From positions 1-64,000 of the forward strand of contig NZ_JACHVA010000139.1 of the NCBI RefSeq assembly GCF_014230055.1: DNA of 64,000 nt. The letters are read 5' to 3'. A model generated the notes under the pieces. The model had not been told where the DNA came from. It ran no database searches and saw only the letters and a list, made by a program, of their open reading frames with translations. This DNA is from Puniceicoccus vermicola. GTDB lineage: Bacteria > Verrucomicrobiota > Verrucomicrobiia > Opitutales > Puniceicoccaceae. Shown piece after piece: positions 37,519 through 47,274 of this stretch. Numbering within the stretch: position 1 is the first letter of the stretch; the number at the start of each line of letters is the position of its first letter. The translations under genes and the position numbers were made by a program.

Positions 37519-40500
37519 AGACGCGCAATCATCCTAGTGATTTCTGCCAATCTGGAAAGGGGCTTTTTCTGGGTCAAGCGGGGAAAGCGCGATCCGATTT
37601 TTACGTAGCTCCCTTCCTTCCCGGTTCTTTTGAGCCGGAGAAGGGGTCCTTCGGTCGCGACAGAGGCGATTTGGTGATACTCGGCTTCGAGGCGAATCCG
37701 GGTGACGGCGAGGAGAATCTTCACGGATTCGGGCATTTTGCCGAAGCGGTCGGCGATCTCCTTTTCGATCCGGTCCATCTCTTCCCGGTTCGAAACGAGT
37801 CCGAGGCGACGGTAGAGGTCGACGCGGATGCGTGACTCGGGAATATACTCGCCCGGGATCTCGGCGGCCACGGTTTTGATGCGGCCAGAGTCCACGGCCT
37901 CTTTGCGGAAAACTTCGAACCGGGCTTCTCCGACGGGCCTTGCCCGCACTCCACCCATACCGCGGTTGATGAAATCGAGCCGCACCTCGGCCCGGACGTG
38001 GGAAGCCGTGACCTCTCCTTTGAGCCGAGCGATGCTCTGGCGGAGCAATTGGCAGTAGAGGTCGAAGCCGACTCCCGCGATTTCTCCACTCTGTTCGGAG
38101 CCGATCAAATTCCCGGCTCCGCGAAGCTCCAAATCTTTCATCGCAATCCGGTAGCCGGCTCCAAGCTGGTTGTATTGGCGGATGGCCGACAACCGTTTGC
38201 GGGCCGATTCGAGGACGCCGGTGTGGCGGTGGAGGAGGAGATAGGCGTAGGCTTGCCGATTGAATCGTCCTACGCGGCCTCGCAACTGGTAGAGTTGGGA
38301 GAGTCCAAACCGGTCGGCCCCCTCGATGATCATCGTATTGCAGTTCGGGATATCCAGTCCGGACTCGATAATGGTGGTGCAGAGGAGGAGGTCGTAGCGT
38401 CCGGCGACAAACTCGGTCATTACCTGCTCAAGTTCGCCTTCTTCCATCTGCCCGTGCCCGACGGCGATCCGGAGGCGCGGAAACATAGCGCTGAGTTTTT
38501 TTTCGACGGCGCGAATCGTTTTCACCCGGTTGTGCAGGTAAAAGACTTGGCCGCCGCGGCTGATTTCCTGATCGACGGCCGAACGGATGAGACCCTCGGA
38601 ATAGGGGTGCACCATGGTCTCGACCGGAAGTCGATCGCGGGGTGGGGTTTCGATCACACTCAGATCGCGGGCGCCGGCGAGGGCGAGGTAGAGTGTGCGG
38701 GGGATCGGGGTCGCACTCATGCTGAGTACGTCGACGTGGGTGCGCATCCGCTTGAGCTCCTCTTTCTGTCGGACTCCGAAACGATGCTCCTCATCGATGA
38801 CGAGAAGGCCGAGGTCTTTGAACTTTACCGATTTACTCAGCAAGCTGTGAGTTCCGACGACCACGTCGATGCGTCCATGCTTCAATTGCTGCCGGATACG
38901 TTTCTGTTCGCTTGGAGTGCGGAAGCGGCTGAGCATTTCCACACTGAGTGGGAAATCGGCGAATCGGTCGCGAAAGCTCTGAAAATGTTGCTGGCACAGA
39001 ACCGTGGTCGGCACGAGGAGGGCCGCTTGCTTCCCATCCATCACCGCTTTGAAAATGGCGCGGATGGCCACCTCGGTTTTGCCGAAACCGACATCTCCGC
39101 AGACCAGGCGGTCCATCGGGCGATCTTTTTCCATGTCGCGTTTAGCGGATTGGATGGCGGCCAGCTGGTCGGGAGTCTCTCGAAAAGGGAAGGAGGACTC
39201 GAAGTCTGTCTGCCACGGGGTGTCTTCGGCGAAGGCGTGGCCAGGGGTGGTGACTCGCTTTGCTTGGATCTCGAGGAGCTGGGCCGCGAGGTCGAGGGTG
39301 GAATTCTCGGCAGAGCGGCGGGCCTTCTCCCAAATCCCCGATCCCGGCTTACCCAGCTTGGGAGTGGACTTACGCAGGCCGACATAGCGGGAGAGGAGGT
39401 GAGCCTCCGTCAGGGGCAGCGAGATACGAATGCCCTCGGCGAATTCGAGGGTGATGAGTTCGCGGGTTTCCCCGTCAATCTCCTTCGGGGCGATGCCGCG
39501 GAAGATACAGATCCCGTGGGTGAGGTGCACGAGGTGATCGCCCTCGACCATTTCCGAAAAATCGAGAAGGCCATCGACGGCGTTGCGGGTCGGCAGGGCC
39601 CGTTCAGAAATCTTTTCGAGGCGAGTGCGGTCACGGCCGAAGATTTCCCGGTCGGTGATGTAGAGTTCGTCGCCGGTTTCAGTTTCCCGCCAAGCGCCTT
39701 TCCGAAGATTGCCGTGGAGGATGGGAGGATCGAAGTCACGGAGGATGGCGTCCTGAGCCATCCACTCGCGGAATCGGTTCTCCTCGCTCTCTCCGGGAAG
39801 TACTAGGTGGACTTTGGCGCCTTCGGAGGCGAGTTGGGCGACTTTGTGGAGGAATCGTAGGCGGGTCGATTCCTCGTGGGCGGTGCGGTCGGCCCCGAGG
39901 AGGCCGCGGATGAGTTCGCCGCGGAGAATCTCGGGATCCTTGGTCGTGAGCGGAATATTTTCGGAGACGAGAGCCAGGGGCAGCACCGTTTCGACTTCGG
40001 ACAGGAGGAGGGCGGAATCCTTTTCCGCGCCCGGTCGCTCAAAAATGCGGGCGAGAGTGGGGGCTCCGCTTGAACTCGGTGCAGGCAGTTTCCCCTTTCC
40101 GTGGGTTGGGCGTTCTGGCTTTTCGAAAAGTATGGGGTGCTCGCGGCGAAGGGTATCGGGCTCCTCCAGAATCCAAGTGGTCGGGCGGTCGAGGTAATCG
40201 GCGAGAGCTCCGTCGGAGACTCCCTCCGCACTTCCTTGTGTCGGTCCGATCCAGACCTCCCGTAAATTTCCCTCCGAGAGCTGACTGGTGGGATCGAAGG
40301 GGCGGATGCTCTCGACCTCGTCGCCAAAGAAATCAATGCGCACCGGATGTGCGAGGCTGACCGGATAGACATCCAGCAGGTTCCCCCGAACAGCAAATTC
40401 CCCGGGCCGCTCGCAGACGGGTTCGTTGTCGTAGCCCAGTTCTTCCGAAAGTCTCCGGGCCAGTTCGGCCGGAGGAATTTCCTCCCCCGTGCGGATGGCC

Positions 40501-40892
40501 AGCCGCTGCGCCCGCAATTGGCTTCGGGGAATGACTGGGTCGAGCAGGGCGTCGGGAGTGGTGACAAAGAGGAGGTTATCCCCTTTCTTCCGGTCGAGGA
40601 GAGCTGCGAGAGCCGCAGCGCGATCCCACTCCGCCTCGACTCGGGCACCATCGCTGGCCCCCGATTCCTTGGCGAGAGGAGGGAAGGGGAGAATCCGAAA
40701 GGAAAGTCCCAGCTGATCCCGGAAAAAACTAATTTCCACGGCCCGTTGCAGGGCGGTCCGGAATTTGGGCGCGAGGAGAAAGGACTGGGTGCTCCGATGT
40801 TCTCGGAGCCAGTCCGCAGCCATCCAGCCCAGAGCGGATTCCACCACCCCGGAATAGCGATCCAGATGGCCTGGAAAATGGACCGGCTCCAT
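37515..40892 (-). CDS. mfd: Transcription-repair coupling factor
   Basis: A large SF2 translocase (1125 aa) that removes RNA polymerase stalled at DNA lesions and recruits UvrA. The order is UvrB-like domains with the [26 protein letters not shown] segment, the CarD-like RNAP-interaction domain ([17 protein letters not shown]), the helicase core with Walker [29 protein letters not shown] and [15 protein letters not shown], then QLRGRVGR and the TRCF C-terminal domain. The start [13 protein letters not shown] is the first plausible one. The region upstream is a 119 bp repeat array, so promoter and repeats lie together. Confidence 0.95.
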   Translation of the reverse strand: MEPVHFPGHLDRYSGVVESALGWMAADWLREHRSTQSFLLAPKFRTALQRAVEISFFRDQLGLSFRILPFPPLAKESGASDGARVEAEWDRAAALAALLDRKKGDNLLFVTTPDALLDPVIPRSQLRAQRLAIRTGEEIPPAELARRLSEELGYDNEPVCERPGEFAVRGNLLDVYPVSLAHPVRIDFFGDEVESIRPFDPTSQLSEGNLREVWIGPTQGSAEGVSDGALADYLDRPTTWILEEPDTLRREHPILFEKPERPTHGKGKLPAPSSSGAPTLARIFERPGAEKDSALLLSEVETVLPLALVSENIPLTTKDPEILRGELIRGLLGADRTAHEESTRLRFLHKVAQLASEGAKVHLVLPGESEENRFREWMAQDAILRDFDPPILHGNLRKGAWRETETGDELYITDREIFGRDRTRLEKISERALPTRNAVDGLLDFSEMVEGDHLVHLTHGICIFRGIAPKEIDGETRELITLEFAEGIRISLPLTEAHLLSRYVGLRKSTPKLGKPGSGIWEKARRSAENSTLDLAAQLLEIQAKRVTTPGHAFAEDTPWQTDFESSFPFRETPDQLAAIQSAKRDMEKDRPMDRLVCGDVGFGKTEVAIRAIFKAVMDGKQAALLVPTTVLCQQHFQSFRDRFADFPLSVEMLSRFRTPSEQKRIRQQLKHGRIDVVVGTHSLLSKSVKFKDLGLLVIDEEHRFGVRQKEELKRMRTHVDVLSMSATPIPRTLYLALAGARDLSVIETPPRDRLPVETMVHPYSEGLIRSAVDQEISRGGQVFYLHNRVKTIRAVEKKLSAMFPRLRIAVGHGQMEEGELEQVMTEFVAGRYDLLLCTTIIESGLDIPNCNTMIIEGADRFGLSQLYQLRGRVGRFNRQAYAYLLLHRHTGVLESARKRLSAIRQYNQLGAGYRIAMKDLELRGAGNLIGSEQSGEIAGVGFDLYCQLLRQSIARLKGEVTASHVRAEVRLDFINRGMGGVRARPVGEARFEVFRKEAVDSGRIKTVAAEIPGEYIPESRIRVDLYRRLGLVSNREEMDRIEKEIADRFGKMPESVKILLAVTRIRLEAEYHQIASVATEGPLLRLKRTGKEGSYVKIGSRFPRLTQKKPLSRLAEITRMIARL

Positions 40893-41009
40893 CTCCTAAG
40901 CGGGAACGGGAGAAGCCAAAAACGCAACTGGAAATGATCGATCGCCCTGAGCGAAGTAGCCGATCTTCTTGGTCAAAGTGAAAATGGCGAATAAGTAGGT
41001 CGATCCGGT

Positions 41010-41835
41010 GTCCGGCAATCCCTGGAGCGGAAGCGCGATAGCGATTTCGATGATCTTCGGCGGGAAGCGGTCTCCTCTGCGGACTCCGTTAGAAATGGCT
41101 CTCGCCATTCCTCTACGCAATGCACGGGGTCCGGCAATCCCTGGAGCGGAAGCGCGATAGCGATTTCGATGATCTTCGGCGGGAAGCGGTCTCCCCTGCG
41201 GTCTCCGTTAGAAATGGCTCTCGCCATTCCTCTCCACAATGCATGGTGTCCCGCAATCTTTGGAGCGGAAGCGCGATAGCGATTTCGATGATCTTCGGCG
41301 GGAAGCGTTCTCCCCTGTGGTTTCCGTTAGAAATGGCTTTCGCCATTCCTCTCCACAATGCACGGTGTCCGGCAATCTTTGGAGCGGAAGCGCGATAGCG
41401 ATTTCGATGATCTTCGGCGGGAAGCAGGCTCTTCTGCGGACTCCGCTAGAAATGGCTCTCGCCATTCCTCTACGCAATGCACGGGTGTCCGGCAATCTCT
41501 GGAGCGGAAGCGCGATAGCGATTTCGATGATCTTCGTACGCAATGCACGGGTGTCCGGCAATCTCTGGAGCGGAAGCGCGATAGCGATTTCGATGATCTT
41601 CGGCGGGAAGCGTTCTCCCCTGTGGTTTCCGCTAGAAATGGCTCTCGCCATTCCTCTACGCAATGCACGGGTGTCCGGCAATCTCTGGAGCGGAAGCGCG
41701 ATAGCGATTTCGATGATCTTCGGCGGGAAGCGTTCTCCCCTGTGGTTTCCGTTAGAAATGGCTTTCGCCATTCCTCTCCACAATGCACGGGGTCCGGCAA
41801 TCTCCGGAGCGGAAGCGCGATAGCGATTTCGATAG
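41010..41835. repeat. Tandem array of eight 119-120 bp units upstream of mfd
   Basis: Units start with GTCCGGCAATC or close variants at 41010, 41129, 41248, 41367, 41487, 41553, 41673 and 41792. Spacings are 119, 119, 119, 120, 66, 120 and 119. The fifth unit lacks about 54 bp of its middle, and the eighth stops after about 44 bp. Each full unit has the core GGAAGCGCGATAGCGATTTC, then TCTTCGGCGGGAAGC, and a hairpin AATGGC-TCTC-GCCATT (41094-41109 in unit 1; loop TTTC in some). Because 119 is not divisible by three, long frames on both strands change frame at each unit and are unlikely to be protein. The array fills most of the gap between mscS and mfd. Confidence 0.9.
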
Positions 41836-41847
41836 CGTCGCCGGACC

Positions 41848-41891
41848 TCAAAAAAAGAGCCCAGATCCGAGATCGACTCGGTCCGGGCTCT
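41848..41891 (-). terminator. Strong Rho-independent terminator of mscS
   Basis: On the minus strand AGAGCCC (from 41891) pairs with GGGCTCT (to 41856), with further partly paired sequence CCGGACCGAG/CTCGGATCTGG inside the loop, followed by a run of seven T. It lies about 40 bp past the mscS stop and just before the array, so it also isolates the array and mfd from mscS transcription. Confidence 0.85.
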
Positions 41892-41929
41892 GGCGAATCG
41901 CTTGGGATTCGCGCGTTTGAAATGGAGGG

Positions 41930-42790
41930 TTAAGAAGCGGCTTCTTCGGGTTCTTCCGAATTGTCCTTGATGATGTGGATATCCTGTTGCGGGAACGGGA
42001 TGGAGATTCCGTTTGCATCGAAGGCTTTCTTGAGCTTTTCGCGACTTTCGGAGAGGACGCCCCACCAGTTGGAGGGGGCTACCCAGGCGCGGGCCACCAT
42101 GTCGATGGCGCTGTCGCCGAAGTTCATGAGGGCAACGGTCACGGCCGGATCGTCGAGGACGCGCTCGTCCTTGCTCAACATATCGAGCATGATCTCGCGG
42201 GCTTGGTCGACGTCGTCGTCGTAGCTGATCGAGAACTCGATGTCCACGCGGCGGCTTGGATAAGCGTTGATGTTGGTGATGACGCTGTCGAGGAACTTGC
42301 CATTCGGGACGATCATTTGCTTTCCGTCGAAGCTCTTCATTTCGGTGGTCAGCATGTCGATGCCCACGATCACTCCGACAACCCCGCCGCCGTCGATGAC
42401 GTCACCGGTTTTGAAGGGGCGGAAGAGGAGGATCATCACGCCAGCCGCAAAGTTGGAGAGAGAGCCTTGGAGGGCGAGACCGACGGCCAAGCCGGCGGCA
42501 CCGAGAATGGCGACGACCGAGGTGGTGGGAACGCCGAGCTTACCGAGGGCGGCGACAATGACCACGGCCATCAAAAGGTAGTATAGTACGCTGGCGGCAA
42601 AGCGGCTCAGGGAAGCCTCAATGTTCCGCTTTTCGCAGACCTTGGTGAAAACGGTGCGGGCGACACCGGCGAGCCACTTTCCGACAAAAAAGATAATGGC
42701 GGCGGTGGCTAGATTGAGAGCCCATTCCGCGACCATGTTGTCGATGTTGTCCATCGTCGGCATCTGCGCCAGGGAGAGAAGTTGATTCAT
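41930..42790 (-). CDS. mscS: Small-conductance mechanosensitive channel
   Basis: A 286 aa MscS-type channel protecting against osmotic downshock. It has three membrane helices. The pore helix segment is GLAVGLALQGSLSNFAAGVMILLFRPF (short marks GLALQGSLSNFAAG). The beta domain follows with GDVIDGGGVVGVIVGID and MIVPNGKFLDSVITN, and a C-terminal alpha/beta domain ends in a Glu-rich tail. The length and glycine/alanine pore pattern match the E. coli protein. It is a single gene with its own terminator at 41848-41891. Confidence 0.95.
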   Translation of the reverse strand: MNQLLSLAQMPTMDNIDNMVAEWALNLATAAIIFFVGKWLAGVARTVFTKVCEKRNIEASLSRFAASVLYYLLMAVVIVAALGKLGVPTTSVVAILGAAGLAVGLALQGSLSNFAAGVMILLFRPFKTGDVIDGGGVVGVIVGIDMLTTEMKSFDGKQMIVPNGKFLDSVITNINAYPSRRVDIEFSISYDDDVDQAREIMLDMLSKDERVLDDPAVTVALMNFGDSAIDMVARAWVAPSNWWGVLSESREKLKKAFDANGISIPFPQQDIHIIKDNSEEPEEAAS

Positions 42791-42943
42791 TGTATTTCAG
42801 TGTTGGTTTCGTGATTTGAGAACGTCGGAATAGGTTTTTCCTAGGATGCAGAAGGTCAATCACTTATTCGCCCTATCCACCGAGGGATAACGGTTTTGAG
42901 ACAGACAGATTTTTCTGCCGGTCGGGTGTCCCGGATCGCCCGC

Positions 42944-44134
42944 TTAGTGACGGGATTTCGGATCGAGGAGATCGCGGAGGCTGTCGCCCAGAAAGTTCAA
43001 ACTGAGGAGGGTGAGGGCGAACAGAATCGCGGGGAAGATGAGCATCCAGGGGTAGGTCTGCATTCGCTCCGCTCCTTCGTTGAGGAGGACGCCCCAGGAG
43101 CTGTTGGGTGGCTGAACCCCCAAGCCGAGAAAGCTGAGCACGGATTCGAGGAGGATGACCGTGGGCACGGTGAGAGTTGCGTAGACAATCACCGGGGGAA
43201 GGGTATTGGGAAGAATATGGCGGCAGAGGATTTTTCCGTGGCTCAGGCCAAGGCAGCGGGCGGCGTCGACAAAGGGTAACTTTTTGAGGGAAAGGACTTC
43301 GCCGCGTACAATGCGGGCCGTGGTCAGCCACTCCACGGCTCCGATCGCCAGAAAGAGGAGGAGGAGGGATTTGGGGAAGACGACCATCAGGAGGATGACG
43401 AAGATGAGGAACGGCAGGGCGTAGAGAATGTCGACGCAGCGCATCATCAGTGAGTCGACCTTTCCGCCGACGTAGCCAGCGATGCCGCCGTAGAAGATTC
43501 CGATGGTGACCGAAACGAGAGTCGCGGCGATGCCCACGGCGATGGAGAGCCGTCCGCCGACGAGGGTTCGGGCGAAGAGGTCGCGGCCGAGTTCATCCGT
43601 GCCGACGAGAAAGCGCAGGGGAGAGGGCTGCAGGGTGAAGCTGCTGACGAATTGGTCTGGAGGTCCGGGGAGAGAGGCCAGCCCATCGGGAAGACGGGAG
43701 GCGAGCTGGGCGAAAAAGGGGTCGACGGACGAGGGGTGTATCCATACAGGGCGGACGGGCCCTCCTTCGTCGGTGCGAATGATTGGCGGCACCTCGATCC
43801 AGGCCAGAGGTTCGCCTGCCTGCAGAGAGACGGCGGTTTCGTCCGGGAGAGAGCTTCTCCCGTTCTCGATCAGGCGGGTCGCCCGGGATTGGTCGATGAG
43901 GCGCTCTTCTACGGAACTCTTGGAGGTTGGGATCAGCTCGTAGATGGGGGCGAGAGGGGCGGTGGCCCCGAGTGAGAGGCGGGTCTCATTGGGGTCGTGG
44001 GTGCCGAGTGCCGGGATCAGCCAGCAGGAAAGGGTAATGAGGATAAAGACTGTGAGGGAGAGGACTGCCGGGGGGTGGCGCAGGATTCGCCGACCAATGC
44101 CGATCTCTGGATTTGCTGGGGTAGAATTCTTCAT
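42944..44134 (-). CDS. Dipeptide/oligopeptide ABC transporter permease (OppC/DppC type)
   Basis: A 396 aa permease with the EAA loop of the family (CLGLSHGKILCRHILPNTLPPVIV) and six or so membrane helices. GTDELGRDLFARTLVGGRLS is a hallmark of OppC/DppC N-terminal regions. It is about 90 residues longer than usual because of a periplasmic insertion between the first helix and this hallmark (ERLIDQSRATRLIENGRSSL region). It overlaps the OppB-type gene by four bases. No solute-binding protein or ATPase gene is in this cluster, so the substrate cannot be inferred. Confidence 0.88.
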   Translation of the reverse strand: MKNSTPANPEIGIGRRILRHPPAVLSLTVFILITLSCWLIPALGTHDPNETRLSLGATAPLAPIYELIPTSKSSVEERLIDQSRATRLIENGRSSLPDETAVSLQAGEPLAWIEVPPIIRTDEGGPVRPVWIHPSSVDPFFAQLASRLPDGLASLPGPPDQFVSSFTLQPSPLRFLVGTDELGRDLFARTLVGGRLSIAVGIAATLVSVTIGIFYGGIAGYVGGKVDSLMMRCVDILYALPFLIFVILLMVVFPKSLLLLFLAIGAVEWLTTARIVRGEVLSLKKLPFVDAARCLGLSHGKILCRHILPNTLPPVIVYATLTVPTVILLESVLSFLGLGVQPPNSSWGVLLNEGAERMQTYPWMLIFPAILFALTLLSLNFLGDSLRDLLDPKSRH

Positions 44135-45087
44135 TGTCCCAAGGTCTCCCGGATGCGTGGGTTGAGGGCGGCCTGTAGCAGGTCTACCAGCAGATTCAGG
44201 AGGAGGATGAGGGCGGCGTAGAAGACCACGAGTCCGAGGAGGAGCGGGTAGTCGCGGTTGATTGCGGCCTCGATAAAGAATTGGCCGAGTCCCGGGATGT
44301 TGAAAATGGTTTCGACAACAAAGGATCCGGTCAGCATCCCGGCGAGGGCGGGTCCGAGGAAATTGATGACCGGCAGGAGGCTCACCGGTAGAGCGTGGCG
44401 CCAGAGGATTCTTCGGCCCGGGAGCCCTTTGGCCCTTGCGGTGCGGATGAAGTCGCTGCGGAGGGTCTCAATGAGGCCCGAGCGGGAGAGGCGGGTGACA
44501 AAAGCGGCGTAGAGGATGGCCAGCGTCAATGCCGGGAGGACCACAAAACTCCAGGGTGAGAATCCTTCAGTAAACTGGGCGGCGCTCATCCAGCCGACAG
44601 AGGGAAGGATGCCGAGGACCCCACCGAAGAGCAGGGCCAGGAGCGGGCCGATGACAAAGGTGGGAAGACAGATCCCGACCATGGCAAAGCCCGATGCTGC
44701 CCAGTCGCCGAATTTGCCGTGGCGGATGGCGGCAGTTGATCCGAGAGGAATGCCGATGGCCAGAGCGAGGAGGAAGCCGGGTACGGCATAGGCGAGAGTG
44801 ATGGGGAAGTGGTTCCCAATGATCTCGGTGACCGAATAGCCGGGGTGCGAGTAGGAATAGCCGGGATCGAGTCGAGCGATGTTTCCGAGGAAGCGCAGGT
44901 ATTGATGCCAGAGCGGAAGATCGAGTCCGTAGAAGGCGACGATTTCTTCCCGACTGGACTCGGGGATCTTCTTTTCATCGGCAAACGGATCCCCTGGAGC
45001 GGCGCGGACGAGAAAAAAGGTCAGGGTCGCGACCGCGAAGAGTATCGGGATCGAAATGAGAAGGCGTCTGACGAAGAAGCGAAGCAC
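44131..45087 (-). CDS. Dipeptide/oligopeptide ABC transporter permease (OppB/DppB type)
   Basis: A 318 aa permease of the OppB/DppB family. The N-terminus MLRFFVRRLLISIPILFAVATLTFFLVR is the standard first helix (its core is RRLLISIPILFAVATLTFF). PGDPF and YSYSHPGYSVTEIIGNHFP mark the periplasmic loop. DFIRTARAKGLPGRRILWRHALP is the EAA loop that docks the ATPase. It is coupled with the OppC-type gene by ATGA. Upstream, 93 bp away, begins the solo repeat at 45181, so its promoter lies in or beside repeat DNA. Confidence 0.9.
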   Translation of the reverse strand: MLRFFVRRLLISIPILFAVATLTFFLVRAAPGDPFADEKKIPESSREEIVAFYGLDLPLWHQYLRFLGNIARLDPGYSYSHPGYSVTEIIGNHFPITLAYAVPGFLLALAIGIPLGSTAAIRHGKFGDWAASGFAMVGICLPTFVIGPLLALLFGGVLGILPSVGWMSAAQFTEGFSPWSFVVLPALTLAILYAAFVTRLSRSGLIETLRSDFIRTARAKGLPGRRILWRHALPVSLLPVINFLGPALAGMLTGSFVVETIFNIPGLGQFFIEAAINRDYPLLLGLVVFYAALILLLNLLVDLLQAALNPRIRETLGQ

Positions 45088-45180
45088 TTTCCGCTACGCT
45101 GTCTCGCCTCTGTCGCTTGGGCTAGGAAAAAATCAAGGAGGATGCGTGGGGGGCCTGCGAAACTAGCGGAATTTGGGGGA

Positions 45181-45280
45181 GAGGAATTACGAAAGCCATT
45201 TCTAGTGGAGTCCGCAGAGGAGCCTCTTTCCTTGGGGGATTATCGAAATCGCTATCGCGCTTCCGCTTCGAGAATTGCGT
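45181..45280 (-). repeat. Solo diverged copy of the 119 bp array unit, inverted
   Basis: Read on the minus strand, this block shares with the array the core GGAAGCGCGATAGCGATTTC, then a diverged middle, CTCTGCGGACTCC, TAGAAATGGCT and ATTCCTC, in the same order and spacing. Differences concentrate in the middle and the outer end. The hairpin loop GCCATT is degraded to GTAATT. It shows that the unit is also a dispersed element and not only a local tandem. Confidence 0.85.
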
Positions 45281-45300
45281 TGCGACGGATCGACCCTATA

Positions 45301-45565
45301 CCGAATTTAGTAAGTTTTGACCGTTATGGTGCAGCGCAGAATCGAAGCAGCGCAAGGCGCAGGGATCTGATTCGTATCGAGATACGCTCCGATCCCTGCA
45401 ACGCCGCGACCTTCGATTCTGGGCGCATCCCCCTGGGACGGGCGGGAAATGAGCCTGAGCAGCGTTAGCTCAAATGGCACGGGTCGCAGACCCGCCTCCA
45501 ATTGGGCCGCCTCGCTCAGGCTCATTTCTCATCCCGCCATAACTATCAAAACTTCCTAAATTCGG
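45301..45565. mobile_element. MITE-like element with 32 bp terminal inverted repeats and nested hairpins
   Basis: The ends, read inwards from 45298 and from 45568 (complement), match at 29 of 32 bases, beginning ATACCGAATTTAG. TA dinucleotides flank CCGAATTTAG...CTAAATTCGG on both sides, a pattern expected from TA-targeting transposases. Inside are two stems: CAGAATCGAAG (45337-45347) with CTTCGATTCTG (45411-45421), nesting GCAGGGATC/GATCCCTGC and CGTATC/GATACG; and a perfect 15 bp stem GAAATGAGCCTGAGC (45446-45460) with its complement (45514-45528), nesting CGGGTC/GACCCG. No transposase is encoded. The element abuts the rny stop codon. Confidence 0.75.
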
Positions 45566-45567
45566 TA

Positions 45568-46938
45568 TCACTTCGCGGTTTCGCAGAAGCGGGACTCCCG
45601 GATCACGGTCACCTTGATGGTGCTGGGATACTGGAGCTCGTTCTCGATGCGATGGCGAATCTGCAGGGCGAGACGCTTGGCCTGATCGTCGGGTACGTTT
45701 TCCGGATCGACGATGGCGCGGATCTCGCGGCCCGCTTGGAGGGCGTAGCAATCTTTGACGCCTTCGAAGCCGCGGGCCAGGTTTTCCAAAGAACGCACCC
45801 GCTGGATGTAGCCCTCGGTCGAGTCGGCGCGGGCTCCGGGGCGAGCGGCGGAAATACTGTCCGCCAGCATGACCAGTCCGGCGTAGGGGCTCTCGGCGGC
45901 GACCTCCTCATGACTGGCGGCGACCGCGTTGATCACTTCGGGCGGCTCGCCGTGGTGACGGAGGATTTTGGCGGCGGCCGAAGCATGGCTCCCTTCAAAT
46001 TCGTGGCTGATCGCCTTGCCCAAGTCGTGGAAAAGCCCCGCGCGCTTGGCCAGAACCGGGTCGAACCCGATTTCCGAAGCGAGCAGGGAACAGAGAAAAG
46101 CGACTTCGATGCTGTGATCGAGAGTGTTCTGGCTGAAAGAGTGGCGGAAGTGGAGTTTACCGAGGAGGGAAACGATCTCGGGGTGGATGGAGGAGAGGCG
46201 GAGTTTGCGGATCGCTTCTTCACCGAGGCTGATAACGGCCTTATCCATCTCGGCCAACGCTTCTTGGTGTTTTTCCTCAATGCTCGCCGGATGAATTCGC
46301 CCATCTTTGATCAAGGCTTCCAAAGTGACGCGGGCGATTTCCCGGCGGACCGGGTCGAATCCCGAGAGGAGGACCGTGTCCGGCGTTTCGTCGATCAGGA
46401 GCGAGACCCCGGTCACGGATTCAAAGCTGCGAATGTTGCGGCCTTCCCGCCCGATCAGGCGTCCCTTCATGTCGTCGTTGGGCAGGGAGACGGTCGTCGA
46501 GGTTTCTTCCGACATCGGGGTGGATCCGACGCGTTGCATGGCAGCGAGGAGGACAGCGCGGGCGCGGGCCTCGACTTGAGCCTCGGGCACGTCGAGTAGA
46601 TCGTGGCGCAATTCTTCGAGATACTCCTCCGAGCTCTCCTTCATCTGGGCCGTGAGCTCGGCACGGGCGTCTTCGCGGCTCATCCCGGCGATTTCGAGGA
46701 GGCGTTGTTCGAGGTTGGCACGGTTTTCCTCGGCTTCCTTCCGGGTTTCTTCGGTCTCTTGTTGAATGGATCGGACGCGCTCGATGCGTCTTTGCAGTTC
46801 CTCAGAGGGTCCCTGCTGGGCGTGACTTCCCCGCTTGGCCCCCCGGGGAGGCCAATACTTGAGGGCAATGATCACTGCGGCGGCGGCTAATGTCGCTGCC
46901 GAGAGAGCAATACCCACTTCGGTCCAAATTTCAGTCAT
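45568..46938 (-). CDS. rny: Ribonuclease Y
   Basis: A membrane-tethered endoribonuclease that starts mRNA decay. I start it at the ATG at 46938 (MTEIWTEVGIALSAATLAAAAVIIAL, anchored by one helix near residues 8-26), giving 456 aa. An upstream in-frame ATG at 46980 adds 14 non-conserved residues. A coiled coil follows (about 40-120). The KH domain shows GRLIGREGRNIRSFE, and the HD domain has LFHDLGKAISHE and MLADSISAARPGAR. Its last codons end at the TGA whose neighbouring TA is the edge of the MITE-like element, so the native 3' flank has been displaced. Confidence 0.93.
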   Translation of the reverse strand: MTEIWTEVGIALSAATLAAAAVIIALKYWPPRGAKRGSHAQQGPSEELQRRIERVRSIQQETEETRKEAEENRANLEQRLLEIAGMSREDARAELTAQMKESSEEYLEELRHDLLDVPEAQVEARARAVLLAAMQRVGSTPMSEETSTTVSLPNDDMKGRLIGREGRNIRSFESVTGVSLLIDETPDTVLLSGFDPVRREIARVTLEALIKDGRIHPASIEEKHQEALAEMDKAVISLGEEAIRKLRLSSIHPEIVSLLGKLHFRHSFSQNTLDHSIEVAFLCSLLASEIGFDPVLAKRAGLFHDLGKAISHEFEGSHASAAAKILRHHGEPPEVINAVAASHEEVAAESPYAGLVMLADSISAARPGARADSTEGYIQRVRSLENLARGFEGVKDCYALQAGREIRAIVDPENVPDDQAKRLALQIRHRIENELQYPSTIKVTVIRESRFCETAK

Positions 46939-47030
46939 ATAGAGAGAATCGGGAGGAAGTGGGGTGGATCCTCCGGTCATCCAGTGTAAAAAATTTACGG
47001 CTGGAGAGTCCTGCGAAGCAAATAAAAAAA

Positions 47031-47130
<100 letters not shown>

Positions 47131-47274
47131 AAAGAATCCAACACCCGAAACCTCCTCGATGCAACCGAAAACCCCCTCCATTTTTCGAGACTTCTGCTGA
47201 TGCGGCCCGGGAAGCGACGTAGATCCGCAAAAGTTGCGGTTGTCTGAATGCAGAAAGCTGCTAGGAAGGGGGGA

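Noticed and set aside
37998-39806. 602-codon plus-strand frame antisense to mfd
   Set aside because: It lies fully inside the mfd gene, mfd has all family motifs, and the antisense product has no recognisable domain. The same applies to the long frame at 18478-19665 opposite glgE and 5776-6816 opposite ade.
41010-41835. CRISPR array
   Set aside because: Units are 119-120 bp and conserved over their entire length without unique spacers, and no cas gene is near.
41120-42065. Long open frames on both strands across the repeat array (up to 285 codons)
   Set aside because: They rotate frame at each 119 bp unit, both strands are open at once, and the products are repeats of the same few residues. 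The openness comes from lack of stops in the repeat unit.
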